Assembly (NCBI RefSeq): GCF_001425305.1
Contig: NZ_LMEE01000001.1
Coordinates: 1,130,183-1,194,182 of the forward strand
Length of the DNA stretch: 64,000 nucleotides
Reading direction: 5' to 3'
DNA from: Phenylobacterium sp. Root1290
GTDB taxonomy: Bacteria > Pseudomonadota > Alphaproteobacteria > Caulobacterales > Caulobacteraceae
The notes beneath the pieces were generated by a model. It had not been told where the DNA came from, did not search any database, and saw nothing but the letters and a program-made list of their open reading frames with translations. Each line of letters begins with the position of its first letter. The first letter of the stretch is position 1. This document shows positions 28,157 through 38,820 of the stretch, piece after piece. Both the position numbers and the translations under genes were made by a program.

Positions 28157-28423
28157 ATGGCTCACAAGAAATCTGGCGGCTCTTCGCGCAACGGTCGCGA
28201 CTCGGCTGGCCGCCGCCTCGGCGTAAAGAAGTTCGGTGGTGAAGCTGTCGTCGGCGGCAACATCATCGTGCGCCAGCGCGGCACGAAGTTCTTCCCGGGC
28301 GACAATGTCGGCATCGGCAAGGACCACACCCTCTTCGCGACCGCCAACGGCGCCGTGAAATTCGTGACCAAGCGCGACGACCGCACCTACGTGAACGTGG
28401 TTGTGGCTCAAGCGGCCGAATAA
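28157..28423 (+). CDS. rpmA: 50S ribosomal protein L27
   Basis: An 88-residue protein, [20 protein letters not shown] at the start, whose N-terminal tail reaches the peptidyl-transferase centre. [21 protein letters not shown] is the family core. No Firmicutes-type cleavable N-terminal extension is present. It lies downstream of rplU, as in nearly all bacteria, and is followed by two structured regions, 28427-28465 and the terminator at 28481. Confidence 0.98.
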   Translation: MAHKKSGGSSRNGRDSAGRRLGVKKFGGEAVVGGNIIVRQRGTKFFPGDNVGIGKDHTLFATANGAVKFVTKRDDRTYVNVVVAQAAE

Positions 28424-28426
28424 TCA

Positions 28427-28465
28427 GGCGAACCTCTTGAAACCGGGTTCGCCGTAAGGCGAACC
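28427..28465 (+). promoter_or_regulatory. Mutually exclusive hairpins downstream of rpmA
   Basis: GGCGAACC (28427-28434), its complement GGTTCGCC (28446-28453) and a second GGCGAACC (28458-28465) allow two alternative 8-bp stems that cannot form together. The stem region precedes a strong terminator and may control read-through or mark a processing site. The function is inferred. Confidence 0.4.
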
Positions 28466-28480
28466 GGGCAGGAAGCTTCC

Positions 28481-28515
28481 GAGGGGGAGTCCGGATCGCC
28501 GGACTCCCCCTCTTT
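28481..28515 (+). terminator. Rho-independent terminator of rplU-rpmA
   Basis: A perfect 14-bp stem, GAGGGGGAGTCCGG (28481-28494) with CCGGACTCCCCCTC (28499-28512), has the tetraloop ATCG and is followed by TTT. It separates the ribosomal pair from the acetyltransferase gene. Confidence 0.85.
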
Positions 28516-28557
28516 GCGTTCTGGAAGGGCCCCGACAGAGGGCCGGGAGGTAGACCG

Positions 28558-29094
28558 ATGTGTGCGATTGAACTGGAGCCTGTCGTCACGACGCAGCGGC
28601 TGCGGCTGCGCAGGCCCCGCAAGGCCGACGCAGCCCGCCTGGCGACCTACGCCAACGACTTCGACGTGGCCCGCATGACCACGGGCATGCCCTATCCGTA
28701 CGGCGTGGAGCACGCCGAAGGCTTTCTCGAGAAGGCCAGCGAGTCCGATCCTGCCCGCGAGGCGGTGTTCGTGATCGACCATCCCGAGCAGGGCGCCATC
28801 GGCGTGCTCGGCTTCGACACGCGCGACGGCGGCGAGCGGGAGATCGGCTACTGGGTCGGGCGCCCACACTGGGGCCAGGGCTACGCTACCGAGGCGGCGC
28901 AAGGCGCGCTGGTCTGGGCGCATCGCACCTGGGGCCGGCGCTACATGCATGCGGGCCACTTCGCCGACAACCCGGCCTCGGGCCAGGTGCTGTGCAACGC
29001 CGGCTTTCTCTACACCGGCGATGTCGAGTTGCGCCCATCCGTCGCCCGCGGCGGCCGGGCGACGCCGACCCGGATGATGGTGTGGCTGGCGTAA
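28558..29094 (+). CDS. GNAT family N-acetyltransferase (RimJ/RimL-like)
   Basis: A 178-residue protein. TQRLRLRRPRKADAARLATYANDFDVARM is the start typical of the RimJ/RimL Acetyltransf_3 branch. GVLGFDTRDGGEREIGYWVGRPHWGQGYATEAAQGALVW contains the acetyl-CoA pyrophosphate loop (WGQGYATEA). Position beside rpmA and obgE hints at modification of a ribosomal or translation-related protein, but the substrate is unknown. SD GGGAGGT seven bases before the ATG. Terminator upstream, so it has its own promoter or depends on read-through. Confidence 0.88.
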   Translation: MCAIELEPVVTTQRLRLRRPRKADAARLATYANDFDVARMTTGMPYPYGVEHAEGFLEKASESDPAREAVFVIDHPEQGAIGVLGFDTRDGGEREIGYWVGRPHWGQGYATEAAQGALVWAHRTWGRRYMHAGHFADNPASGQVLCNAGFLYTGDVELRPSVARGGRATPTRMMVWLA

Positions 29095-31343
<2,249 letters not shown>

Positions 31344-31412
31344 CGCCACGACGGATTTGCGACGGCCCTCAAAGGGGCCTACTAAACCTCAAACTGAGCA
31401 TTAGGGCGCGTA

Positions 31413-32978
31413 ATGGACGACGCGGCGGCGATCACCAAGGCCGAGACGGGAGCCCGGACGGGCAAGCTGGAGACTCTGGTCGCCGGCATGCCGATCCCAT
31501 TCGGGGGCGACCGCGTGGCGTTCGTTTCCGACAAGCTGGCTGCGGCGTTCCGGCCCGGCGACCGGCTTGTCGTGGTCCAGGAGACCGGCGACCTGCTGCA
31601 CATCCCCGCCCCGGTGCAGGCGATCGCCGCCGGCGCCGTCGGCCGCGCCCATGAGGCGTTCGGCAAGCTGGCCGAGGTCAGCGACGCCGCCATCACCACC
31701 TTCTTCGAGGCCTTCGCCGCCAACCTGGCCGACGACGGCGCCTGGAGCGCGATCGCCAAGGCCAACGCCGAGGACGTCGTCCGCGCCCAGGCGCGCGGCC
31801 GCTCGACCACCCGCCTGGCGGTCAGCGAGGCGATGCGCGCCGACATGATCGCCGGCCTGCATGTCTGGCGTGACGCCAAGGGCGGACGCGGACGCCTGGT
31901 CGAACGGGTCGAGCACCCTGGCTGGACCGTTGAACAGGTCGCCGCCCCGCTCGGTGTCGTCGGCTTCATCTTCGAGGGCCGTCCGAACGTCTTCGCCGAC
32001 GCCACCGGCGTCCTGCGCACCGGCAACACCGTGGTGTTCCGCATCGGCTCTGACGCGCTCGGCACCGCTCGCGCCATCGTCGAGCACGCCCTGGACCCGG
32101 CGATTGAGGCCGCCGGCCTGCCGCCCGGTTCGGCCGCCCTGGTCGATAGCCCCGAGCACGCCGCCGGCTGGGCGATGTTCTCCGACAGCCGCCTGGCGCT
32201 GGCCGTGGCCCGCGGGTCCGGTCCCGCCGTCGCCCAGCTGGGCGCGATCGCCCGCCAGGCCGGCGCGCCCGTCAGCCTGCACGGCACGGGCGGCGCCTGG
32301 ATGGTGGCCGCCGCCGACGCCGATCCGGCCCGCTTCAAGGCCGCGGTCTATCACTCGCTCGACCGCAAGGTCTGCAACACCCTCAATGTCTGCGCCATCG
32401 TTCGCGAGGCCGCCGACACCCTGGTCCCGGCCTTCCTCGCCGCGCTCGACGCCGCCGGGGAGCGGCGCCGCAATGTGAAGCTGCACGTGGTCGAGGGCTC
32501 GCAGGACGTCCTGCCCGCCGCCTGGCGCGAAGCGCGCGTCGCGGTCGGCCGCGCCGAGGGCGACGTCGAGGAGCCCAAGGTCGAACTGCTGGCGCAGAGC
32601 GAGCTGGGCCGCGAGTGGGAGTGGGAAGAGACCCCCGAACTCACCCTGGTGCTGGTCGACAGCATCGAGGCCGCCGCCGCCCTCTTCAACCGCTACAGCC
32701 CGCAGTTCGCCGCCAGCCTGATCTCGCAGGACGCCGAGGCGCACGAGCGCTTCTACGGCGCGGTGAACGCACCCTTCGTGGGCGACGGCTTCACCCGCTG
32801 GGTGGACGGCCAGTTCGCCCTCGACCGCCCCGAGCTTGGGCTCTCGAACTGGGAGCACGGCCGGTTGTTCGCGCGCGGCGGGGTGCTGTCCGGCGACGGG
32901 GTGTTCACCGTCCGCGCCCGGGTCCGCCAGAGCGACCTTGACCTCGACCGCAATCCCGCCACGGCCAAGCCGCTTTGA
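31413..32978 (+). CDS. proA: Divergent glutamate-5-semialdehyde dehydrogenase (ProA-like aldehyde dehydrogenase)
   Basis: A 521-residue aldehyde dehydrogenase-fold protein. GVVGFIFEGRPNVFADATGVL and NTVVFRIGSDALGTARAIVE match the ProA NADP-binding region, and RKVCNTLNVC carries the likely catalytic Cys321. Classic ProA is about 420 residues. Here an N-terminal segment of about 75 residues (AFVSDKLAAAFRPGDRLVVV, ETGDLLHIPAP) has no ProA counterpart, and the core is strongly diverged (for example SLHGTGGAWMVAA in place of VPVIEHLDG-type). The position directly after proB argues that it reduces gamma-glutamyl phosphate in proline synthesis. A different aldehyde substrate cannot be excluded. Confidence 0.82.
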   Translation: MDDAAAITKAETGARTGKLETLVAGMPIPFGGDRVAFVSDKLAAAFRPGDRLVVVQETGDLLHIPAPVQAIAAGAVGRAHEAFGKLAEVSDAAITTFFEAFAANLADDGAWSAIAKANAEDVVRAQARGRSTTRLAVSEAMRADMIAGLHVWRDAKGGRGRLVERVEHPGWTVEQVAAPLGVVGFIFEGRPNVFADATGVLRTGNTVVFRIGSDALGTARAIVEHALDPAIEAAGLPPGSAALVDSPEHAAGWAMFSDSRLALAVARGSGPAVAQLGAIARQAGAPVSLHGTGGAWMVAAADADPARFKAAVYHSLDRKVCNTLNVCAIVREAADTLVPAFLAALDAAGERRRNVKLHVVEGSQDVLPAAWREARVAVGRAEGDVEEPKVELLAQSELGREWEWEETPELTLVLVDSIEAAAALFNRYSPQFAASLISQDAEAHERFYGAVNAPFVGDGFTRWVDGQFALDRPELGLSNWEHGRLFARGGVLSGDGVFTVRARVRQSDLDLDRNPATAKPL

Positions 32979-32993
32979 GTCCGCGAGGGTCCA

Positions 32994-33644
32994 ATGTGGT
33001 TCGCCGGCCCGGCTAGGCGCCGGCCCAAGGCAGGGCGCCCCGACGCCCTGCGGCTCGGCTTCGATCTGAGGCCGGGAATGCGCGTGGGCCTCTATGGCGG
33101 CTCGTTCAACCCCGCGCACGAGGGCCACGCCCACGTCGCCGAGACCGCGCGCCGCCGGCTGCAGCTCGACCGGGTGATCTGGCTGGTGTCGCCGCAGAAC
33201 CCGCTGAAGGCCAGCCACGAGACCGCCAGGCTGGAAGACCGCATGGCCGGCGCCCGCCTCTTCGCCCGCGGCCGCAGCATGATCGTCAGCGACGCCGAGA
33301 CGCGGTTCGGCTCGCAGTACACCATCGACACCATCCGCGCCCTGAAGGCCCGTTTTCCGGGCGTGGACTTCGTCTGGATCATGGGCGCCGACAGCTTGGC
33401 CAGCTTCCACCGCTGGCGCGGCTGGACGCAGATCATGGCCGAGGTGCCGGTCGCCGTCGTGTCGCGGCCGTGGATTTCGCTGAAAAGCCGCTCCTCGCCC
33501 GCGGCGCGACGTTTCGCCCACACCCGCGTCTCGCTGCTGCAGGCCAAATTGCTGCCCGGCGCCTCCCCGCCGCGCTGGGTTTTCCTTACCGGGCCTCTGA
33601 ATTTCCAGTCGTCTACGGCCCTGCGCGCGCGGCAGGCGAAGTAG
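32994..33644 (+). CDS. nadD: Nicotinate-nucleotide adenylyltransferase NadD
   Basis: A protein of 216 residues from ATG 32994, or 188 from ATG 33078 (MRVGLYGGSFNPAHEGH), the latter matching the conserved domain start. GGSFNPAHEGHAHVAE is the nucleotidyltransferase HxGH motif, and WLVSPQNPLK and MGADSLASFHRW are NadD-specific. The expected late ISSTxxR segment reads NFQSSTALRARQ. It converts NaMN to NaAD in NAD synthesis. Its position before rsfS and rlmH is the usual alphaproteobacterial order. Confidence 0.94.
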   Translation: MWFAGPARRRPKAGRPDALRLGFDLRPGMRVGLYGGSFNPAHEGHAHVAETARRRLQLDRVIWLVSPQNPLKASHETARLEDRMAGARLFARGRSMIVSDAETRFGSQYTIDTIRALKARFPGVDFVWIMGADSLASFHRWRGWTQIMAEVPVAVVSRPWISLKSRSSPAARRFAHTRVSLLQAKLLPGASPPRWVFLTGPLNFQSSTALRARQAK

Positions 33645-33776
33645 CCCGATCACGATCCATACGGCCCGGGAACGATCGCCCAGGCCCGCGGCTTGAAGAC
33701 TTCGTGACGTTGGGCTGACCAATCCGCCCAATCCGTGCTATGTCTCTCCTAGCGAGGCAACAAAGGAGCGACCCCG

Positions 33777-34190
33777 CTGAGCCCTGACCCTGCGCCTAGA
33801 GCGCACGAAGCCCCGGTTTCCGGCGCTTCTTCCGATCCCGAGGCGAAGATTGTCGCCCTGGGAGAACTGATCCTGCAACGCCTGGACGACGATCAGGCGC
33901 AGGACGTTGTCTTCATCGACCTGAAAGGCAAGAGCGCCGTCGCCGACGCGTTGATCGTGGCGTCCGGGCGTTCGCACCGTCATGTCGGCGCCATGGCCGA
34001 TCACCTGCTGCGCGCCCTCAAGGAAGAGGGCCTCGGCAAGGCTCGCGTCGAGGGCCTGCCGCACTGCGACTGGGTCCTGATCGATACCGGCGACGTGATC
34101 GTCCACCTGTTCCGTCCGGAAGTGCGCCAGTTCTACAACATCGAGAAGATCTGGGCGGTCGATGCGCCGCACCGCACGCCGACGAGCTAA
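33777..34190 (+). CDS. rsfS: Ribosome silencing factor RsfS, CTG start
   Basis: The RsfS domain runs QRLDDDQAQDVVFIDLKGKS, VADALIVASGRSHRHVGAMA, GLPHCDWVLIDTGDVIVHLF and FYNIEKIWAV. It binds L14 and blocks subunit joining when nutrients are low. The frame is open back to a TAG at 33750. Between that and the domain there is no ATG or GTG, and the first TTG (33951) would delete a third of the domain. AAAGGAG at 33762-33768 sits eight bases before CTG 33777, giving 137 residues with a short acidic/Pro leader. ATT at 33849 is a weaker alternative. rlmH follows after three bases. Confidence 0.93.
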   Translation: MSPDPAPRAHEAPVSGASSDPEAKIVALGELILQRLDDDQAQDVVFIDLKGKSAVADALIVASGRSHRHVGAMADHLLRALKEEGLGKARVEGLPHCDWVLIDTGDVIVHLFRPEVRQFYNIEKIWAVDAPHRTPTS

Positions 34191-34193
34191 CGC

Positions 34194-34658
34194 CTGAAAG
34201 TCACGATTCTCGCGGTGGGCCGCCTGCCGCGCTCGCCGGAAGTCGAGCTCGTGAAGCTCTATGTCGACCGCGCCACCGCGGCCGGCCGTTCGCTGGGCCT
34301 CGGTCCCGTTGAGGTGATCGAGGTCGAGTCCCGCAAGCCCGGCAAGGGCCCAGAGGCCGAGGTGTTGCGGCCGCACCTCGAAGGCGCTCACGTCATCGCC
34401 TGCGACGAACACGGAACGGCCAGGGCCTCGCGCGCCTTCGCCGGCGAGATCGCGCGCCTGCGCGACGACGGCGCGCGCCGGCTGGTGTTCGTGATCGGCG
34501 GCGCCGACGGCCTGGATCCGGCCCTGCTCGCCGCTGCTAACGGCAAGCTGGCCTTCGGGCCCCAGACCTGGCCCCACGCCATGGCCCGCGCCATGCTGGC
34601 CGAGCAGATCTACCGCGCGGTCACCATCCTGGCCGGCAGCCCCTATCATCGCGATTGA
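34194..34658 (+). CDS. rlmH: 23S rRNA pseudouridine1915 N3-methyltransferase RlmH, CTG start
   Basis: A SPOUT methyltransferase: SRKPGKGPEAEVLRPHLEG, ACDEHGTARASRAFAGEIA, RLVFVIGGADGLDPALLAAA and the knot segment FGPQTWPHAMARAMLAEQIYRA ending PYHRD. Conserved family starts read MKxTILAVGRL. Here the codons before GVGRL-type GTG 34215 read LKVTILAVGRLPRSPE, so initiation at CTG 34194 restores the normal 154-155 residues. There is only a weak SD (GACGAG); coupling to rsfS three bases upstream is likely. Confidence 0.93.
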   Translation: MKVTILAVGRLPRSPEVELVKLYVDRATAAGRSLGLGPVEVIEVESRKPGKGPEAEVLRPHLEGAHVIACDEHGTARASRAFAGEIARLRDDGARRLVFVIGGADGLDPALLAAANGKLAFGPQTWPHAMARAMLAEQIYRAVTILAGSPYHRD

Positions 34659-34669
34659 GAGGGCGCGGC

Positions 34670-35539
34670 GTGCGGTCTATCCCTGGTCCGATGATCCGCC
34701 GCGGCGTCCTTCTTCCCGCCACCTGCGCGCTCGCCGCAACCCTGACGGCCGGCGCCTTGGCCTATGCGGCCACCGGCGACAAAATGCGGCTGGAGCGGCT
34801 GAACGTCCGCGAGACGGTGCTGAACGCCGAACAGGGCCGCAACCTCAACCGCATGGCCCGGCTGCTCACCGCCCTGGCCCAGTTCCGTCGCGATCCGCCC
34901 CCCGCCCTGCTGGTCAGCCCCGGCGACGCCACCGACGCCGTGCGCGCGGCCATCCTGGTCAAGGCCGTGACCCCCGAACTGCAGAAGCGCGCCAGGCTCT
35001 ACGCCGCCGAGGCGACCGAGATCGCCCGCCAGCGACGGTTGGCCGCGGTCGCCAGCGAAGCACTGTTCACCTCGGACTCCGAGCTGGCCGAGCGCCGCGA
35101 ACGCCTGGAGGCGACGCCCCCCGGCGCGGCCCCGGTGGAGAGCGGCCCGATCACACCGCCCATCCGCCTGTTGGCTCCGGTCGAGGGCAAGATCGTCCAG
35201 CGCTATGGCGATGAATTGACCGGCGGCGGGCAGGCCTCGGGCGTCACCCTCGCCGCCCAGAACGGCGCCAGCGTCGCGGCCCCGGACGCCGGCCTCGTCC
35301 AGTTTGTAGGCCCCGTTAAGGGCTGGGGGGTCATATTGATATTGCGGCTGGCCGGTGGCTACCATCTGGTGTTGGCTGGCCTTGACCGAACGAGCGTCGG
35401 GGTCGGTCAATCAGTCGCGGCGGGCGCGCCTGTCGGGTGGATGACGGATGGACGAAACTCCCCATCTGAACTCTATCTGGAGGTCCGTGAACGCGGGGCC
35501 CCGGTCGACCCGGCCAGATGGCTGGACGGGTTGAGCTAA
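34670..35539 (+). CDS. EnvC-like murein hydrolase activator (M23/LytM-domain protein)
   Basis: About 289 residues from GTG 34670 (GAGAGGG upstream); ATG 34691 and TTG 34655 are in-frame alternatives. A signal peptide (RRGVLLPATCALAATLTAGALAYA) precedes a helical region (residues about 40-160). A C-terminal LytM fold follows: PVEGKIVQRYGDELTGGGQASGV, VAAPDAGLVQFVGPVKGWGV, LAGLDRTSVGVGQSVAAGAPVGWM, LYLEVRERGAPVDPARWL. The zinc ligands of active M23 peptidases (HxxxD, HxH) are not evident, so it should activate amidases rather than cut murein. It forms an envelope operon with ctpA and the deacetylase. Confidence 0.85.
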   Translation: MRSIPGPMIRRGVLLPATCALAATLTAGALAYAATGDKMRLERLNVRETVLNAEQGRNLNRMARLLTALAQFRRDPPPALLVSPGDATDAVRAAILVKAVTPELQKRARLYAAEATEIARQRRLAAVASEALFTSDSELAERRERLEATPPGAAPVESGPITPPIRLLAPVEGKIVQRYGDELTGGGQASGVTLAAQNGASVAAPDAGLVQFVGPVKGWGVILILRLAGGYHLVLAGLDRTSVGVGQSVAAGAPVGWMTDGRNSPSELYLEVRERGAPVDPARWLDGLS

Positions 35540-35636
35540 AAATACGAACCAATTCCGCCGGATTCATCGCGGAACATCGGTTCAGGAATTCCGGTGCGGC
35601 GCCGTTTCGTCGCCAAGGGAGGCTGTTAGGCCTGAC

Positions 35637-37034
35637 ATGCGTAAGTACATCCTGATCGGGGCTTCGGCCTTCGTGCTCGGCGCCGGCTCCATGGCCTATG
35701 TGAGCCAGCAGGCCCTCGCCTCGGCCCAGGCGCCGAAGGTGAAGACCTACAAGATGCTCGAGCTGTTCGGCGACGTGCTCGACACCGTCGAGCGCCAGTA
35801 CGTCACCGAGGTCGACGATCAGAAACTGATCGAGGCGGCCATCGACGGCATGCTGACCTCGCTCGATCCGCACTCAGGCTATCTGAACCCCGACTCCTTC
35901 GACGACATGCGCGATCAGACGCGCGGCGAGTACGGCGGCCTCGGCCTCGAGGTCACCAGCGAAGAAGGCGTGGTCAAGGTCATCTCGCCGATGGACGGCA
36001 CGCCCGCCTTCAAGGCCGGCGTGAAGCCCGGCGACTTCATCACCGCCGTCAACGGCGAGAGCGTGCTGGGCCTGTCGGTCAACGAGGCCGTCAAGCAGAT
36101 GCGCGGCAAGCCGGGCGAGGCGGTCACCCTGACCATCGCGCGCGAGAAGTCCGATCCCTTCGACGTGAAGATCGTCCGCGAGGTGATCAAGCCCAAGTCC
36201 GCCACCGCCAAGATGGAAGGCGACTACGGCTACCTGCGCGTCTCCGGCTTCAACGAAAAGACCACCGACGAGGCCGAGGCGGCCTTGGCCGAACTGCGCG
36301 CCAAGAACCCGAAGATGAAGGGCCTGGTCCTCGACCTGCGCAACAACCCGGGCGGCCTGCTCGACCAGGCGGTCGGCATCTCCGACATGTTCCTCGAAGG
36401 CGGCGAGATCGTCTCCCAGCGCGGCCGCGATCCGCGCGACATCGAACGCTACAACGCCCGCGCCGGCGACGTGACCGGCGGCCTGCCCATGGTGGTGCTG
36501 GTTAACTCCGGCTCGGCCTCGGCCGCGGAGATCGTGGCTGGCGCCCTGCAGGACCGCAAGCGCGCCGAAGTGGTCGGCCTGACCACCTTCGGCAAGGGTT
36601 CGGTGCAAACCGTGATCCCGCTGCGCGGCGGCATGGACGGCGCGCTGAAACTGACCACGGCGCGCTACTACACCCCGGCCGGCCGCTCGATCCAGAAGAC
36701 CGGCATCGAGCCCGACCTGGAGGTCGCCGAAACCCGCGACCAGGCCCAGCGCATCGCCAACCGCGCCTTCCAGTTCTCGGAAGCCTCGTTCCGCAACGCG
36801 CTGAACGCCGAAGAAGGCAAGGCCCGCCGCGGCGCCCACATCCCGGCCGAAGCCCCGCCGACGAGCTTCGATGAGTCCAAGGGCGACTTCCAGCTGGCCC
36901 GCGCGATGGACGTTTTGAAGTACGGATCGGTGGCCGCCACGCCCAAGCTGCCGAAGCCCGAACCGAAGATGGCTGCGGTGGTGTCGCCGAAGGGCGCGCC
37001 GGTTCTGGAAAAAGCCTCTCCAGACAAGAAGTAA
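35637..37034 (+). CDS. ctpA: S41 family carboxy-terminal processing peptidase CtpA
   Basis: A 465-residue periplasmic protease. The N-terminal signal/anchor is YILIGASAFVLGAGSMAYVS. A PDZ domain at about residues 95-185 contains YGGLGLEV and PAFKAGVKPGDFITAVNG. The S41 core has LRNNPGGLLDQAV, SGSASAAEIVAGALQDRKRA with nucleophile Ser295 and Asp306, and TTFGKGSVQT with general-base Lys320, matching Prc spacing (25 residues). The family trims C-termini of envelope proteins and often needs a lipoprotein partner. The usual role is with envC and the deacetylase in cell-wall remodelling. A hairpin follows the gene. Confidence 0.95.
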   Translation: MRKYILIGASAFVLGAGSMAYVSQQALASAQAPKVKTYKMLELFGDVLDTVERQYVTEVDDQKLIEAAIDGMLTSLDPHSGYLNPDSFDDMRDQTRGEYGGLGLEVTSEEGVVKVISPMDGTPAFKAGVKPGDFITAVNGESVLGLSVNEAVKQMRGKPGEAVTLTIAREKSDPFDVKIVREVIKPKSATAKMEGDYGYLRVSGFNEKTTDEAEAALAELRAKNPKMKGLVLDLRNNPGGLLDQAVGISDMFLEGGEIVSQRGRDPRDIERYNARAGDVTGGLPMVVLVNSGSASAAEIVAGALQDRKRAEVVGLTTFGKGSVQTVIPLRGGMDGALKLTTARYYTPAGRSIQKTGIEPDLEVAETRDQAQRIANRAFQFSEASFRNALNAEEGKARRGAHIPAEAPPTSFDESKGDFQLARAMDVLKYGSVAATPKLPKPEPKMAAVVSPKGAPVLEKASPDKK

Positions 37035-37045
37035 GCGGCTCGAAC

Positions 37046-37077
37046 CCAGCGCCGAAGGTTAACGGAATCGGCGCTGG
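37046..37077 (+). terminator. Hairpin after ctpA
   Basis: CCAGCGCCGA (37046-37055) pairs perfectly with TCGGCGCTGG (37068-37077) around a 12-base loop containing GTTAAC. No T-run follows, so it is a weak terminator or a processing stem between ctpA and the deacetylase gene. Confidence 0.45.
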
Positions 37078-37149
37078 CGTTCACTGTATAAGTCGTTTGT
37101 TAACCATATTCGCGGACGCTCCAATGCCGGAACGTTCCGTGATCATGTG

Positions 37150-38301
37150 ATGTTTTCAAAGAAGCACCTCGCACCTGCGGTCGCCGCACCGGCGCCTGCT
37201 CCGCCGATTTCCGAGGCGGCGCTGCGCGCCCTCGCGAACCCCTATGTCGGCGCCGGCGCCGCGGGGGGTCTGTTCCTGATCGTCCTGCTGGCCCTGGTCG
37301 CCTTGATCGGCGACCCTAAGGCCAGTTCGCCGGTCGTGCGGCTCTCGCTGGCCAAGATCGGCAGCGAGGCCACGCCCGACGGCTGGCGCGAAGCCATGGC
37401 CCGCGCCACCGGCCAGCCCGCCGTCACCGAAGACATCTTCCGCCTGTCCGAGACCCCGATTGGGGCCGATGGCGCGCTCGGCGAGGCGACCATCACCATG
37501 CAGGGCGGCGGCGCCTTCCATGCCGCCGATCCGCTGCCCCAGGCGCCGCTGGCCGGCTTCCACGCCCAGGGCCCCAGCGGGCCTCTGCCGATCATCGCCG
37601 CCAACGGCAAGACCCCGGCCGAGGCCTATGCCCGCCCCTTCGTCCCCAACGGCCGGCCCAAGGTCGCCCTGGTGGTCGGCGGGCTTGGCCTCAACGCCGC
37701 CGCCACCCGCCAGGCGATCGACAACCTGCCCCCCGAAATCACCCTCTCCTTCGTGCCCTACGCCGAGGGCCTGCAGGGCTGGATCGACCTGGCCCGCGCC
37801 GCCGGCCACGAGGTGCTGCTGGAAGCGCCCATGGAGCCCACCGACTATCCGGACAACGACCCGGGCCCCTACACGCTGCTGGCCGACGCCCCAGGCTCGG
37901 AGACGGTCAAGAAGCTGGAGTGGGTGCTTTCGCGCGCCACCGGCTATTTCGGCGTGACCAACTATCTCGGCTCGCGGTTCATGACCTCCGACGCCGGCAT
38001 GAACGCCTTCACGACCGCCCTACGCGGCCGCGGGCTGGCCTTTATCGACGACGGCCAGGCCGCGCGCCGTGTCGGCCCGATGCGCGCCTCGGCCACCCGC
38101 ATCATCGACGAGCAGCTCTCCGGCGAGGCGATCGACCAGCAGCTGCTGGCCGTCGAGGCCGGCGCTCTGCAGCACGGCCAGGCTCTGGGATCGGGCTTCG
38201 CCTATCCCGTGACGCTGTCGCAGGTCGCAAAATGGGCTGAATCGGTCGAATCTCGAGGTTATCAGCTGGCTCCGGCTTCCGCTTTGACCTCACGTCGCTA
38301 A
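37150..38301 (+). CDS. Divergent polysaccharide deacetylase family protein (YibQ-like)
   Basis: A 383-residue protein. One N-terminal membrane segment (GGLFLIVLLALVALIG, residues about 40-56) is followed by a low-complexity linker. The divergent NodB-fold domain (about 170-375) has RPKVALVVGGLGLNAAATRQ, PEITLSFVPYAEGLQGWIDL, EVLLEAPMEPTDYPDNDPGP, GVTNYLGSRFMTS and GLAFIDDGQ. The family (COG2861) sits next to envC and ctpA in many proteobacteria and is thought to act in the periplasm on cell-wall or envelope glycan; activity is unproven. GTG 37147 directly before ATG 37150 is an equal start candidate. Confidence 0.88.
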   Translation: MFSKKHLAPAVAAPAPAPPISEAALRALANPYVGAGAAGGLFLIVLLALVALIGDPKASSPVVRLSLAKIGSEATPDGWREAMARATGQPAVTEDIFRLSETPIGADGALGEATITMQGGGAFHAADPLPQAPLAGFHAQGPSGPLPIIAANGKTPAEAYARPFVPNGRPKVALVVGGLGLNAAATRQAIDNLPPEITLSFVPYAEGLQGWIDLARAAGHEVLLEAPMEPTDYPDNDPGPYTLLADAPGSETVKKLEWVLSRATGYFGVTNYLGSRFMTSDAGMNAFTTALRGRGLAFIDDGQAARRVGPMRASATRIIDEQLSGEAIDQQLLAVEAGALQHGQALGSGFAYPVTLSQVAKWAESVESRGYQLAPASALTSRR

Positions 38302-38311
38302 ATGGATTGAG

Positions 38312-38803
38312 ATGACCGACCTGTCCGCCTATCGCCCGAACGTGGGAGTGGTGCTCTTCCACCCCGATGGACGCGTGTGGCTGGGCCGGCGGTGCCAGAC
38401 CCCCGAGCCCTACAACTGGCAGTTCCCCCAGGGCGGCGTCGACGCAGGCGAGGATCTCTACGTCGCCGCCCGCCGCGAACTGGCCGAGGAAACCGGCGTC
38501 GTCACCACCACCCTGCTCGGCCGCACCGACGGCTGGCTGGCCTACGACTTCCCGCCCGGCCACAACGGCTCGAAGATCGCCAAGGGCTGGAAGGGCCAGC
38601 GGCAGGTCTGGTTCGCGCTGCGTTTCGACGGCCATGAGAGCGAGATCGACCTCAGCGGCGACGGCCATCCGGAATTCGACGCCTGGCGCTGGGGCGGCCT
38701 CGACGAGGCGCCCGGCCTGGTCGTGCCGTTCAAGAAGGCGATCTACGAGACCGTGGTCCGCGCCTTCCAAGTCTTCACGGGCCAGCCCGGCCGCGCGGCC
38801 TGA
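38312..38803 (+). CDS. rppH: RNA pyrophosphohydrolase RppH
   Basis: A 163-residue Nudix hydrolase. YRPNVGVVLFHPDGRVWLGRR starts the domain. The Nudix box GGVDAGEDLYVAARRELAEE is complete with all catalytic glutamates. WLAYDFP and GQRQVWFALRF match the RppH/IalA branch. It removes pyrophosphate from 5' triphosphate RNA to start decay, and may act on dinucleoside polyphosphates. It closes the long housekeeping run, ten bases after the deacetylase stop. Confidence 0.95.
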   Translation: MTDLSAYRPNVGVVLFHPDGRVWLGRRCQTPEPYNWQFPQGGVDAGEDLYVAARRELAEETGVVTTTLLGRTDGWLAYDFPPGHNGSKIAKGWKGQRQVWFALRFDGHESEIDLSGDGHPEFDAWRWGGLDEAPGLVVPFKKAIYETVVRAFQVFTGQPGRAA

Positions 38804-38820
38804 ATACGGCGTCCTACGAC

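Noticed and set aside
37125..37150. General stress sigma (EcfG) promoter at GGAACGTT
   Set aside because: GGAAC and CGTT overlap instead of being 16-17 bases apart.
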